NCBI GenBank assembly: GCA_032595685.2
Contig: CP159373.1
Location: forward strand, 2,910,193-2,974,192
DNA length: 64,000 nt
From: Candidatus Electrothrix aestuarii
GTDB lineage: Bacteria > Desulfobacterota > Desulfobulbia > Desulfobulbales > Desulfobulbaceae
Direction: 5' to 3'
Shown: positions 34,690 through 44,273 of the stretch, one piece after another
How the letters are laid out: each line of letters starts with the position of its first letter
Position numbering within the stretch: the stretch's first letter is position 1
Translations under genes and position numbers: made by a program
The notes under the pieces: model-generated
The model's database searches: none
What the model saw: the letters and a program-made list of their open reading frames with translations, nothing else
What the model was told of the DNA's origin: nothing

Positions 34690-35525
34690 TTTTCCTCTGC
34701 TTCCAGCTTGGTCGATTCAATAAAGGTGCGCAGGTTGTCCACCATGTCGATCATGGTCTCCCGGTTGAGGCCAGCCTTGGCGAATTTGACCAGGTCGCAA
34801 TGCTGGAGCCAGGTTGTTAGATTTTCCGAGTTGTCCATCAAGTCCTGTGGTACTTTTTCCTGATCTTCAGTCAGTTCGTGGATAAATTCCCGTGTAGTCT
34901 GTCTGCGGGCAAAGATATGGAAGCGCTGTTCAATATAACGACGCAAGGCTTGGTCGATCAGGGTGATAAAGGCGTTGATATTTTGCTCCTCAATCAAGGG
35001 GGCAGCCCGCTCCAGTTCGCGCAGGGCCGTTTCATGGGCAAGAACAGCCCGCTGTTTGCGGGTTCGTTTCTTGAGAAAATAGAACAGCAGTCCGAGCAGC
35101 AGGAGAGCCGCTAATATTGCGGCAAGCCACCAGAAAAAGCGGGTGTTGTCCGGGATGGGAATGGGCTCCCGGATATCATAGAACTGGTTTTCCCCAAGGC
35201 TTGTTTGCTGTGTTGCCTGTTGCTGGGGGGTGAGCGTGTTTTGTTGACCTGTATCCGGTTTTTGGGCAGATTGCTGGGCAGGATCCGCAAGCGGTGCGGT
35301 TATCTGGTCAGCTGATGCACTCAGAGGAAGAACTGCCAGGAGAAGAATAAGCAGGAATGCTGTAAGGGCTCCTGTATGGGTAAGGTGTGCCGTATCTATA
35401 CAGAATCTCTGTAAAAACGATGGTTTTGTAGTGCAAGCGAACCCCTGTGTTCGCCCTGAAGGTCCGGCGGAAGACCGAAACGGACAGGCACCGGGGCCTG
35501 CCCCTACCGTTTTCTGACTCTGCAT
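34686..35525 (-). CDS. DUF4381-type membrane protein with a repeat-derived N-terminus
   Basis: A 279-aa protein with a signal-like hydrophobic stretch (about 53-72), a Gln-rich linker, one TM segment (about 134-155, LAAILAALLLLGLLFYFL) and a helical cytoplasmic DUF4381-like domain. ATG 35525 overlaps the DUF58 stop (TAATG) behind GGAGG, so the start is well supported. Residues 8 to about 35 (GAGPGACPF...TQGFACTTKP) are then encoded by a dispersed palindrome inserted in the gene and are unlike the rest. It is a standard member of MoxR-VWA operons. Confidence 0.85.
   Translation of the reverse strand: MQSQKTVGAGPGACPFRSSAGPSGRTQGFACTTKPSFLQRFCIDTAHLTHTGALTAFLLILLLAVLPLSASADQITAPLADPAQQSAQKPDTGQQNTLTPQQQATQQTSLGENQFYDIREPIPIPDNTRFFWWLAAILAALLLLGLLFYFLKKRTRKQRAVLAHETALRELERAAPLIEEQNINAFITLIDQALRRYIEQRFHIFARRQTTREFIHELTEDQEKVPQDLMDNSENLTTWLQHCDLVKFAKAGLNRETMIDMVDNLRTFIESTKLEAEEK
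35435..35510. repeat. Dispersed palindromes inside a coding region
   Basis: Two palindromes in tandem (GCGAACCCCTGTGTTCGCCC and GGCAGGCACCGGGGCCTGCC) of the same family as those at the CRISPR arrays. Here they fall within the 5' part of the DUF4381-type gene and remain in frame. Confidence 0.7.
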
Positions 35526-36436
35526 TATCTCTTCCTCCTTTCCCGTGCTTTGAAGAAACCCATCAACGGCCCGATATAGGGTTTGTCCGTGGAAAGCTGG
35601 AGCAAGTCAAGCCCTGCGCTGCGCACGGTGTGGGCAAAACGCTCTGTCCGGTCCTGGGCCAGACTCACATAGGCCTGGCGGGTCCAGGGATCAGCGGTAT
35701 CCAGGAGCAGTTGCTCGCCGGTTTCTGCGTCTTCCAGAGTGATCCGACCGACATCGGGTAATTCCTGTTCCCTGGGGTCGGTGACCGCAACCGTGATCAG
35801 ATCGTGGCGGCGCCCGGTAACGAGGAGTTTCGGGCGGAGCGCAGCCAGGGAATCGTCAAAATCACCAGGCAGGCAGAAATCAGAGAGAAGAAAGGTCACA
35901 CATTTACGTTTAGCTACCCGGTTAACAAAATCCAGGGCCTCGGTGATGTCCGTGCCCTTATTCTTGGGTTGGAAAAAGAGAATTTCCCGAATAACCCTGA
36001 GGATATGCTTACGGCCCTTATCCGGCGGGATGAAGAGCTCCACAAAATCGGAGAACAGGATGAGGCCGACCTTGTCGTTATTGCGTACCGCAGAAAAGGC
36101 CAGCACAGAACCCAGTTCGGCCATGATCTCCCGCTTGGATTGCTCGCTTGAGCCGAATCCACCAGAACCGCTGATGTCGATCATCAGCATAATGGTCAGT
36201 TCCCTCTCCTCAGTGAATTTTTTCACATGGGGCACGCCGGTGCGGGCTGTGACGTTCCAGTCTATGCTGCGGATTTCATCGCCGGGCACGTATTCACGGA
36301 CTTCGTCGAAGTTCATGCCCTGGCCCTTAAAGACCGAGTGATAGCTTCCGGCCAGGGTGTCGTCCACCATGCGGCGGGTGCGCACCTCAATCCGACGGAC
36401 CTTTTTCAGGATTTCTTTGGTGATTGTTTTTTCCAT
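35525..36436 (-). CDS. DUF58 protein of MoxR operon
   Basis: A 303-aa cytoplasmic DUF58 protein. It carries the family motifs FKGQGMNFDEVREYVPGDE and IRSIDWNVTARTG, then a VWA-like fold with MLMIDISGSGGFG and a NNDKVGLILFSD segment. It links the MoxR ATPase to the membrane VWA proteins. In most genomes moxR directly precedes it; here 1.5 kb of unrelated DNA intervenes (see the relic at 36457). A TAATG overlap couples it to the next gene. Confidence 0.92.
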   Translation of the reverse strand: MEKTITKEILKKVRRIEVRTRRMVDDTLAGSYHSVFKGQGMNFDEVREYVPGDEIRSIDWNVTARTGVPHVKKFTEERELTIMLMIDISGSGGFGSSEQSKREIMAELGSVLAFSAVRNNDKVGLILFSDFVELFIPPDKGRKHILRVIREILFFQPKNKGTDITEALDFVNRVAKRKCVTFLLSDFCLPGDFDDSLAALRPKLLVTGRRHDLITVAVTDPREQELPDVGRITLEDAETGEQLLLDTADPWTRQAYVSLAQDRTERFAHTVRSAGLDLLQLSTDKPYIGPLMGFFKARERRKR

Positions 36437-36456
36437 GAGCTTAGAGGCCGCTCCTG

Positions 36457-36543
36457 TTACGGCACCGGTACGGTATCCAGCAGGCGCTGGCGCATGATAC
36501 GTATAATATTTTGGGTGCAGTTTTTGAGATCATTCTGGATCAC
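36457..36543 (-). pseudogene. Relic of a moxR 3' end
   Basis: Read on the minus strand this encodes VIQNDLKNCTQNIIRIMRQR then LLDTVPVP and a stop. It matches the intact MoxR C-terminus (VIPDDIKNCAPDVMRHRLR ... QRLLDTVPVP) with an internal deletion of about 20 codons. It sits exactly where the moxR 3' end would have been before the insertion now at 36560-37899. Confidence 0.8.
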
Positions 36544-36559
36544 TACTTGTGTGCCTTGG

Positions 36560-37162
36560 CTATTGATTGATAACCTCACTTGGACTCTCGGGTTTCTTCC
36601 CCGCCCCACTTTTCAGAAAGGGGATCTTCAGCTTATAGCCTTTTGAGAGGTACAGCATCAACAGTCGAACTATAAGGTCAATAAAATTTGAAACTATGGG
36701 GAGGTGAAATGTTTCAACAGCCCGGAGTTCTTCCAGATAGGTTTCCGGTAGCGAATGCTCTGTGGCTCCCTTGATAAGTTTATTCATATAGCGCTGTGAA
36801 GGCTTCCTTCCTGGGCATGAATCGCGATTAATATAGGTGAAACATTTCTTCATGCCGAGTCCATCAACAGATATCTCTAGTTCTTCAATATCATATCCAG
36901 CACTTTCTGTTTTGTGGAGCTGTTCAGCATCCTGCGGTGTGAGTTCGTACAGTATCCCGTAAACCCGAGCACCAATTTTTTTCCTCAGCGAAGCGAAACA
37001 AGGTTCAATATATTGAATGCCTTTCTGGTCAAAAACGAGTTCGTAATTCCCCAGTACGACATTGTATTTCTGAACCGGATTCATTTTTCTTCTATCGATG
37101 AAAACCTCGTTGCTCATGTTTGAACCGTAGGCGAAATAATACAAACTATCCTGTTTCAACAT
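36560..37162 (-). CDS. Gamma-glutamylcyclotransferase-like protein
   Basis: A 200-aa protein with the GGCT signature YFAYGSNMS near the N-terminus, followed by NYELVFDQKG and a YGILYELTPQDAEQLHKTE segment. The last Glu is the expected catalytic acid. Members cleave gamma-glutamyl amino acids or related amides to 5-oxoproline. A C-terminal hydrophobic stretch (FIDLIVRLLMLYL) is unusual for the family. With the MAPEG-like gene it forms a small cassette inserted into the moxR operon; both suggest glutathione-type chemistry. Confidence 0.85.
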   Translation of the reverse strand: MLKQDSLYYFAYGSNMSNEVFIDRRKMNPVQKYNVVLGNYELVFDQKGIQYIEPCFASLRKKIGARVYGILYELTPQDAEQLHKTESAGYDIEELEISVDGLGMKKCFTYINRDSCPGRKPSQRYMNKLIKGATEHSLPETYLEELRAVETFHLPIVSNFIDLIVRLLMLYLSKGYKLKIPFLKSGAGKKPESPSEVINQ

Positions 37163-37230
37163 ATAAAAACTCTGTTCAGTTTTTCACCGCCGCAAAGGAC
37201 CGTCTCATGTTGCCAGACGGCAGCGGATTG

Positions 37231-37899
37231 TCAGGTAGAGAACGCGGCAAACAAGAGCAATACTTCAAACGTACCGGTAACAGCAGTTCCCAAGAAAAAA
37301 CCGATTCCATAACCCCGTGAGCCGTACCCTACATTGATGTATAGCACTTGATGAGCAATACGGGCGAGTGCGTAAATACAGATGAGCATGAATGTGGGGA
37401 AAGGAAAACATAAGGATAGTAAAACTGCGTTAACACCAACCGGTGCAGCATGTTCCACAAAGTTTTCCATGCTGCGATTTGCTCTGTTATATCTTCCTAT
37501 TTGCCCCTCCATATTCATGACAACAGCATGAGAGGGACCGTTACCGAGTGCTCTGAATATTTTCATATTGCTTCGCAGATTCCCTGAATCAGGACGCATA
37601 ACCTTTTCTTTTTCCAGCAAAGGAAACAGATTGAGAAAGGCTGATAAGCGAGAAAAAACAAAAGCTGTGAGCAGCACCCAGTGTGCCTTGGATGGGAACA
37701 GAGTGGATATATTTTGACGATAGTTTTCTGTATCTCCAAAGGAGTAAATCAGAAAAGCTATGGGAAGTCCCATTACCAAGGGGGCAAAAAAACCTCCCAG
37801 GAAATTTCGCCACCCGAGTACTTTACCTCGACGGATTTCTGATTCATTCAAAAGCGGCATGCCGTCAGGGCCAAGGCTGGATGTGTCTTTGGTGCTCAA
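37231..37899 (-). CDS. MAPEG-like multi-pass membrane protein
   Basis: A 222-aa protein with about four TM segments. The segment GRYNRANRSMENFVEHAAPVG is a good match to the 'RaNRA..N.lEnf' motif of MAPEG-family proteins (membrane-associated proteins in eicosanoid and glutathione metabolism), and the following YALARIAHQVLYINVGYGSRG fits the next helix. Pairing with a gamma-glutamylcyclotransferase-like gene supports a thiol or glutathione-like context, but a substrate cannot be named. Confidence 0.75.
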   Translation of the reverse strand: MSTKDTSSLGPDGMPLLNESEIRRGKVLGWRNFLGGFFAPLVMGLPIAFLIYSFGDTENYRQNISTLFPSKAHWVLLTAFVFSRLSAFLNLFPLLEKEKVMRPDSGNLRSNMKIFRALGNGPSHAVVMNMEGQIGRYNRANRSMENFVEHAAPVGVNAVLLSLCFPFPTFMLICIYALARIAHQVLYINVGYGSRGYGIGFFLGTAVTGTFEVLLLFAAFST

Positions 37900-37993
37900 T
37901 TACTGATCCTCTTTAACACAATGGTATCCCGCTCTAGAAAAACACCCCTCTAAGGATGGATCGCCACTTTTTTAGTGACTTGCCAGCTTGGGA

Positions 37994-39049
37994 TTACGGA
38001 ACAGGGACGGTATCCAGCAGGCGTTGAATAATCTCCTCGCTGGTGATTCCTTCTGCCTCTGCCTCATAGCTGATCCGCAGGCGATGGCGCATAACGTCCG
38101 GAGCGCAGTTCTTGATATCATCCGGGATCACATAACCGCGTCCGTTGAGATATGCCAAGGCACGGGCCGCTGCTTTGAGGTTGATGGTCGCCCTGGGCGA
38201 GGCCCCGGTTTCGATGTAATCTTTCAGGTCCATGCTTATCCCTTCCGGCTCACGTGTGGCAAAGACCAAATCGACAATGTACTCTTTGATGCGATCATCC
38301 AGGTAGATAGTGTCTACCACCTTGCGTGCTGTCAGGATATCTTCCGGTGAAATGAGGGGCTGCACAGAGAGCTTTGAGTCGGTATGTTCCACCATGTCCA
38401 GGATCTGTCGTTCCTGGGCGCGGGTGGGGTAGTCTACCACCACCTTGAGCATAAAACGGTCCACCTGGGCTTCGGGCAGGGGATAGGTCCCTTCCTGTTC
38501 AATGGGGTTCTGGGTTGCCAGGACCAGGAAGAGCTCCGGCAGGGAGAAGGTGGTTTCGCCTATAGTGACCTGCTGTTCCTGCATGGCCTCCAGCAGGGCG
38601 GATTGGACCTTTGAGGGAGCACGGTTGATCTCATCTGCCAGGATGATAGAGGAAAAGATCGGCCCTTGTTTGACCTCAAAGGAGGTGTTTTGCGGGTTGT
38701 AGATCTCCGTGCCCATGATGTCTGCGGGCAGCATGTCCGGAGTGAACTGGATGCGACGGAAATCCGTGGACACAGCCGTGGCCAGGGTTTTCACCGCCAG
38801 GGTCTTGGCCAGACCGGGCAGGCCTTCCAGGAGGATATGGCCTCCGGCGAGCAGGCCGATGAGCAGGCGTTCCACCAAGCGCTCCTGACCTATGATGTTC
38901 TTCCCGACTTCCCGTTTCAGCAGACCGACCCAGGCAGAGCTGTTCTGCACAGCCTTGTTGATCTCCTGGACAGATTGCTCCGGGGTAACACTGGGCGTGG
39001 GCTCTGCCGGAGCTTGGGGAACGGGTGCGGTCTCTATCGATGAGTTCAT
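37994..39049 (-). CDS. moxR: MoxR-family AAA+ ATPase
   Basis: The ATG at 39049 follows AGGAGA with 7-base spacing and gives 351 aa. Walker A is GLPGLAKTL, Walker B IILADEINRAP, and sensor and MoxR signatures include ATQNPIEQEGTYPLPEAQVDRF. Residues 1 to about 40 are a Pro/Ala-rich extension. MoxR ATPases act as chaperones for VWA-containing partners. The gene heads the operon that continues, after a 1.5-kb interruption, with the DUF58 gene. Confidence 0.95.
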   Translation of the reverse strand: MNSSIETAPVPQAPAEPTPSVTPEQSVQEINKAVQNSSAWVGLLKREVGKNIIGQERLVERLLIGLLAGGHILLEGLPGLAKTLAVKTLATAVSTDFRRIQFTPDMLPADIMGTEIYNPQNTSFEVKQGPIFSSIILADEINRAPSKVQSALLEAMQEQQVTIGETTFSLPELFLVLATQNPIEQEGTYPLPEAQVDRFMLKVVVDYPTRAQERQILDMVEHTDSKLSVQPLISPEDILTARKVVDTIYLDDRIKEYIVDLVFATREPEGISMDLKDYIETGASPRATINLKAAARALAYLNGRGYVIPDDIKNCAPDVMRHRLRISYEAEAEGITSEEIIQRLLDTVPVP

Positions 39050-39243
39050 ATTGCTATCTCCTTTCTGGATCAGGCGTACCAAGCGCTGGGGCGATAAGTT
39101 CGCTGCGTGCAGCGTAGGTGAGCAGGGATTTTATCTTTACTACCACCTAAAGGTGGGATCTATATCAAAAGTAATATAAGGTAATGAATGCTTGCAAAAA
39201 GTCAAGTTTGTATGGCCTCCTCTACTTGAAAACTTGAATAGGC

Positions 39244-39270
39244 TTGCCAGCTCAACATGTCCTGTATAAT
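39244..39270 (+). promoter_or_regulatory. Possible promoter for the EACC1-caspase pair
   Basis: TTGCCA (39244-39249), a 15-bp spacer and a perfect TATAAT (39265-39270) lie 190 bp upstream of the EACC1-like gene. The spacer is short, so the -35 element is uncertain. The rest of 39083-39460 has no gene. Confidence 0.4.
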
Positions 39271-39460
39271 ATCGCGTAGGATGTTTGGGACAAAGTGAAA
39301 AATCGAAAAAAGTTGATGGAGCGGGTTTTGGTAACGAGCTTGCGGAATCTTGCCCTTTTTTGTACACTCCTGCTGTTCTTCTTTACGTTATCAGAGATAT
39401 TGCGAGGTTAAATGAACCTGGCGATATCCTTTCTTTTTATCCAGCCGAGAAAAAATCACT

Positions 39461-39859
39461 ATGGATGCCAAACTGATCTTGCACCACAGCGAAATGTCTG
39501 ACGAGGACATTCAGAAGCTGACTATCGAACTCAAGAACAGTGTTAATCGGGAAACCGACCTGACCGCGCAACTACCCGAGGAAGCAGGTGGTCTTGGTAC
39601 AAAAGGAGATGTGGTCACTATCGGACAGATCATCCTTGCTGCGGTGGGTTCCGGCGGTGCTCTTGCGGCCTTGTTGCCTGTGTTGAGGCTCTATTTTGAG
39701 CGGAAACCAACCCTGCGCATGGAAATTGAGTTGGGCGATGGCAGAAGGGCGATAATCGAGTCGGAGCATCTGCAACCGGCGCAGATACAACAGGCCACAG
39801 AAGCAGTGAGGCAGCTTTTTGAGCAAACTGGCGATAAGGATAATGGCGAAAACGGCTGA
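39461..39859 (+). CDS. EACC1-like (effector-associated constant component) protein
   Basis: A 132-aa protein with an acidic N-terminus (EMSDEDIQKLTIELKNS), a Gly/Ala-rich hydrophobic helix (IGQIILAAVGSGGALAALLPVLRLYF) and a C-terminal beta domain (TLRMEIELGDGRRAIIESEHLQ). This layout and its place directly upstream of a caspase effector match the EACC1 components described in bacterial conflict systems, where a constant partner accompanies variable effectors. The stop overlaps the caspase start by 17 bp. Confidence 0.7.
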   Translation: MDAKLILHHSEMSDEDIQKLTIELKNSVNRETDLTAQLPEEAGGLGTKGDVVTIGQIILAAVGSGGALAALLPVLRLYFERKPTLRMEIELGDGRRAIIESEHLQPAQIQQATEAVRQLFEQTGDKDNGENG

Positions 39860-41450
39860 AAAACGCTACGCAATCCTTATTGCCAGCAGCAGATACCCGG
39901 ATGAACCGGGACTGACCGACCTGCGTTGCCTGGAGAATGATGTTGATGCCCTGGATGCGGTCTTGTGCTCACCTGATTTTGGTGCGTTCACGGAAACCTT
40001 TGTCTTCAAAAATCGGCCCAGCCATGAGGTTCTGGAAAAAATTGAGACTGTCTTGGCTGATGCCGGTCGGGACGATTTGGTGCTCATCTATTTTTCCGGG
40101 CACGGCAAGCTGAACCCGGCAGGCCAGCTCTGTCTTGCTGCGCCAAACACCAAGCTGCGGGCCCTGGGTTCCACCTCTATCCCGGTAGGCTCGATCAAGG
40201 CCTACTTCGATCATTCCGTGAGCCGGAAAAAGGTATTCCTGCTGGACTGCTGCTACAGCGGGGCTGCGGGCAAGTCCTTTATCAAGGGCGGTGACGACCA
40301 ATTGCGGCTCATGTCCCGAGGCCAGGGTACCTTTATCATGACCGCTTCCACAGGTATTGAGGTTGCTGAGGAAAAGGAGGGCGATCAGTACGGGCTGTTT
40401 ACCAAGCATATTGTTGAGGGGATTCGCTCCGGTGAGGCGGATAAGGATGAGGACGGCTTTGTGGACATGCAGGAGCTGTATGAGTATGTCCATGAAAATG
40501 TGCAAAAGGAAGGCGTACAAAAGCCGATGCAGTGGTGGCTTCAGGGGAAGGGGAAGTTGCTGATTGCCAAGAGCGGCAGGGTTGCGAAAGAGAAGCGGCG
40601 GCAGGAGCTGCGGACGAAGCTCTATGAACTGGCTGCGCAGGGTTGGCTGTCAGACGGTATTGTCAGGGCCGCAGTGAATGTTATTTTCTTGCCGGATAAG
40701 GAGATGACGGCCAAAGACAGGGAGTGCCTCCTGCTGATTGAACAGTTTGCTGGTGAGCGGATTAGTGCGGGAAACTTTGTTGAGTGCTGGATGAAGACCT
40801 GTCTTGCGCCGAAATTTCCTCCGCCTCCGAAATCAAAACTGCTCCTTCTCGTTTTTATTCTTGCCGCTGTGTCTTGTGTGGCAGCAGGAGCGGGTTGGTA
40901 TTTTTTCAGGGAACCGTCTCCAGCTCCATTGCCAATGTTGAAAATGGGCAAGGTTTCAGTTTCCTCGCGGACACTTCCTTCTTTGTCACATACAAATTTG
41001 CAACCGCTGTCTCCGCTGCCACTTCCACCGGCAATGGGTACAATTTCAGTCTCCAAAAAGAGAGTCAATTCTTTGCCGCAGATAAAGTTCCAGCCCCTTC
41101 CTAAAGCTGAAAGAATACCTCAGCAAGACAGAACAATCGGCCAATATATTGATCACGGCGATGGTACGGTTACTGACACGAAAACGGGCCTGATGTGGAA
41201 ACGTTGTTCAGAAGGGTTGTCAGGGGGGGATTGTGAAGAAGGAAAGGCGGAAAGATATACATTTGATGAAGCGGTGCAGCGCTTTAAGGATGTTAAATAT
41301 GCAGGTCATGCTGATTTGCGGCTGCCGACCATTGATGAGCTGAAAACCTTGGTGTATTGCAGCGAGGGGAAAGACAAAGAGGGCGACTGCAACGATGGCT
41401 CTGCTGAGCCGACCATCAATCAGCAGGCTTTTCCGAATACTCATTGGGCC

Positions 41451-41572
41451 TACTGGTCCGGGTCGCCCTCTGCGAGCAGCTCGGACCGCGCGTGGCGCGT
41501 CTATTTCAGCAGCGGCAGTTCCAGCATCTACCCCCGCGCCTTCAGCCATGCAGTTCGGTTGGTGCGCGGCGG
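41451..41572 (+). other. Candidate DGR variable region in the caspase-DUF1566 gene
   Basis: The last 40 codons of the DUF1566 domain (YWSGSPSASSSDRAWRVYFS...AVRLVRGG) follow the layout of DGR targets. Fixed residues (W, SGSP, A-W, AVRLVRGG) alternate with positions mostly of NNC codons (AGC, GAC, CGC, TTC, ATC, TAC, CCC), as expected when template AAC codons are mutated at adenines. The segment is clearly GC-richer than the flanking coding DNA. Confidence 0.55.
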
Positions 41573-41868
41573 AAGTGATTTTGCGGGACGGGGAGGTCAT
41601 GAACAGTCTATGATTAAAGATGGAGATCCCGGAGTAGTGTCTCGAGAGGAGTCGAACGTTGCTCCTCTGTCTTCCATTGTTTTTGTTCCCAAGGAACTTC
41701 AAACGTCATCACCCGTGATTGCTCAGGTAGAAAAAAAAGAGAAAGACAGTTTTGCCAAGCGAAGTGATAGTGTTGAGACTAAATCAAGCGGTTCTTCAGT
41801 AACAGATGATAATAAGAGAGAGAGAAGGAGAGTGCTTTCCACTCCGCCTCCATCTATTTCTATAGATA

Positions 41869-43522
41869 GATTGTCCTTAAAAACTCTCAGCGCGCTGATT
41901 TTAAATGAAAAAGTTATAAAAATATTGTAAAATATGCATACTTTTGACGTTCACCCCTCATAAGGCATGCACATGATCAGGTACACCAGTGACAGACAGC
42001 TTACACTTGAAGGATTCAGCCTTCCCTTTGGAGGCAAACTGAACCCTGACAACAGATGGATCAAATGGCATAAAGTTATTCCGTGGGATGAGTTCGCCAT
42101 CAGATATTACCGAACATTGGACCCGCGTCAGGGGCGACCTGCCAAAAATGCCAGATTGGTGATCGGCGCGTTAATCATTAAACATAAGCTGACGCTCAGT
42201 GACGAAGAAACCGTACTCCAGATTCAGGAGAACCCCTATCTTCAGTATTTTGTTGGGTTTTCTTCTTTTCAAGACAAGCAACCTCTAGCTCCGAGCCTGT
42301 TTGTTGAGATTCGAAAACGGATGGGAAAGGATGTCTTTTCTGCGTTTGAAGAAGTGATTTTGGAAAAACTTGCTCTCTCAAAGAAAAGTACGACAAATGA
42401 AGATGAAAAAGAGGATAAGGGTGAGGAAGAGCCCGTTGAAAATAAGGGGAAAATGCTTGTCGATGCAACGGTTGCTGAGCAAGCGATTCGTTACCCGACT
42501 GATCTGAGTTTACTCAACGAAGCTCGTGAGATTTCCGAGCAGCTGATTGATGATCTGTACAAACAGAGTGGCTACCCCAAAAGCCCAGGACATATCGGAG
42601 AGTTGCTCGCAAAAACTACCTGAATCTGGCTAAAAAAAGAAACCAGGCAAAAAAATCTGCGGCGCGGACTTCGGCAGCAATTACAGTACGTCCGAAGAAA
42701 TTTACGATATATTGATGAGTTGCTTGATAATGTTGGATCGGCACCTTTTCCACTTCCCCATCAGCAACAACGACAGTATTGGATCATTCAGCATGTGTAT
42801 CGCCAGCAGGATGAGATGTACAAAAAACGAAAACGACGCTGCGATGACCGAATTGTTTCCATTGCCCAACCTCATGTACGACCAATAGTTCGTGGGAAAG
42901 CAGGTAAAAATGTGGAGTTCGGTGCCAAACTCAGCGTGAGCATGGTCGATGGTTTGGCTTTTGTCGATCATATTGGTTGGGATGCCTTCAACGAAGGCAC
43001 GGATTTGCAGGCGCAGGTGGAAAACTACAAACGCCGAAATGGCTACTATCCTGCTGCAGTGCTTGCTGATCAAATTTACGGAACAAGAGAAAATCGTAAA
43101 TATCTCAAAGAGAAAGGCATTCGATTTGGTGGTAAACGAATGGGCAGGTCCCCGAAAGAGACAGAAGAAAACAAAGAACGTCTTCGGGAACTGAAAGCAC
43201 AACGGATTCGGGATAGTCGAGAACGGATCCCCATTGAGGGGAAATTTGGCCAAGGAAAAAACGGCTACCGACTCAACTACATCCGGGCAAAACTTCAGAG
43301 AACCTCTGAAGCATGGATTAACTGTATTTTCCTGGTCATGAATCTGATGGTTCTGCTCAGGAAGTTGCAGGAACAGCTTGAAAATTTATATCTTTCACGG
43401 TTTTTACTTTTACGCAGCCAGCTGAATCATATTAGCGCTCGATTTTTTGCGTTCTTTGAGCAAATGCCAAGGCAAGTCCTGCAGTATTGCCTGTATGAGA
43501 GGTTGGCTTTTTGAGGATGCTC
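41869..43522 (+). mobile_element. IS5-like insertion sequence, copy 2 (1654 bp)
   Basis: The same element as at 12824-14477, with identical ends (GATTGTCC...GGATGCTC), flanked by the 6-bp duplication TAGATA (41863-41868 and 43523-43528). It lies inside the caspase gene in the same orientation. The two copies differ by very few bases, so transposition is recent. Confidence 0.95.
41967..43514 (+). pseudogene. IS5-like DDE transposase, copy 2, frameshifted
   Basis: It has the same transposase as copy 1. Here the A5 run near 42580 has lost one A (GCTACCCCAAAAGCCC), stopping the first frame at 42623. The shared break after the A7 run also applies. The second frame (42720-43514, 264 aa) is complete to the C-terminus, including the Glu motif IEGKFGQGKNGYRLNYI and INCIFLVMNLMVLL. 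DDE residues are therefore all present across the pieces, but no single frame spans them. Confidence 0.85.
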
Positions 43523-43880
43523 TAGATACTGATGAGCTTTATGAGATCAATAAAAATATTAAAATATTATTGACGGCTGGAGACGATCCAATGAACCGAG
43601 ATCTTGTTAGAATGGGTTGCACAGCGGATGATTCAGATAGATCGCCTGATAATCCTTATTTATCAGATTGGCTGCCTCCTGGAGCCGAAAGTGAGGCTGT
43701 TTTTACTTTTTATTCACCCGGGAAAAAACAAGTATATTGCACTTCCTATAGTCGAGTAGGTGTTACCAGTCCTAGTGTGAGTAAAGAACTAGACGTAAAA
43801 TAGGGATTTTTTTAAATACTGGATTCAGGATATCAGCTCGGGGGTTCCTATAACCCTTTCAGGGTATGACGCACCCGGCC

Positions 43881-43909
43881 TGTCTAAGGAGCCGATCCTG
43901 TGGTATAAT
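43881..43909 (+). promoter_or_regulatory. Possible promoter of the UPF0175 gene
   Basis: A perfect TATAAT (43904-43909) is preceded at 17 bp by a weak -35 (TGTCTA), 40 bp upstream of the UPF0175 start. Confidence 0.4.
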
Positions 43910-43948
43910 AGGAACAAATTCAAAATATCCACAAAGAGGAGAGAACCA

Positions 43949-44218
43949 ATGACAGAAACAATGCAGATGGAAATCCCGCAGGACATCTTGGCCGCATTAA
44001 AAACCGGCATTCAGGATTTCTCCCAATACATGCGGGTTGCAGCAGCGATCGCCTGTTTTCAGGAAAAGAAATTGTCCCTGGGTAAAGCCGCTCAGCTTGC
44101 CGGATATAATCGTTTAGATTTCCTGGACCTTCTGGCGGAGAAAGGCATTGTGGCCTTTGACTATGATGAGTCATTCACCGCAAGCGAGTTTCAGGGCGCG
44201 TTAATCAGCCCAGAGTAA
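43949..44218 (+). CDS. UPF0175 family small protein (antitoxin-like)
   Basis: An 89-aa protein with IPQDILAALKTGIQDFSQYM at the N-terminus, then KKLSLGKAAQLAGYNRLDFLDLLAEKG, the helix-turn-helix-like core of UPF0175 proteins. These are usually DNA-binding antitoxin partners of PIN or nuclease toxins. AGGAGA precedes the start. The Rpn-type nuclease gene lies 55 bp downstream, so they may form an operon, though this is not a known toxin pair. Confidence 0.85.
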   Translation: MTETMQMEIPQDILAALKTGIQDFSQYMRVAAAIACFQEKKLSLGKAAQLAGYNRLDFLDLLAEKGIVAFDYDESFTASEFQGALISPE

Positions 44219-44273
44219 CACCATAAACCATGCCGCCTGACTTACGTCTCCATCGACTCCAAGGAACAAGACA

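Larger units (their letters stand above)
39843..43803 (+). pseudogene. Caspase-DUF1566 protein gene interrupted by IS copy 2
   Basis: ATG 39843 (behind AAGG) opens a peptidase C14 domain with His87 (YFSGHGK) and Cys137 (LDCCYSG), then an EF-hand-like loop (DKDEDGFVDMQE). A TM segment spans about 332-355, and a DUF1566 C-type-lectin-like domain about 436-577 ends in a GC-rich region like a DGR variable region. After about 670 codons the frame enters the IS and stops at 41930. Removing the IS and one TAGATA copy restores an open frame (SISIDTDELYEINKN onward) to a stop at 43803, about 770 codons in total. The truncated product keeps the protease, TM and lectin-like parts and might still work. 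Confidence 0.88.
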
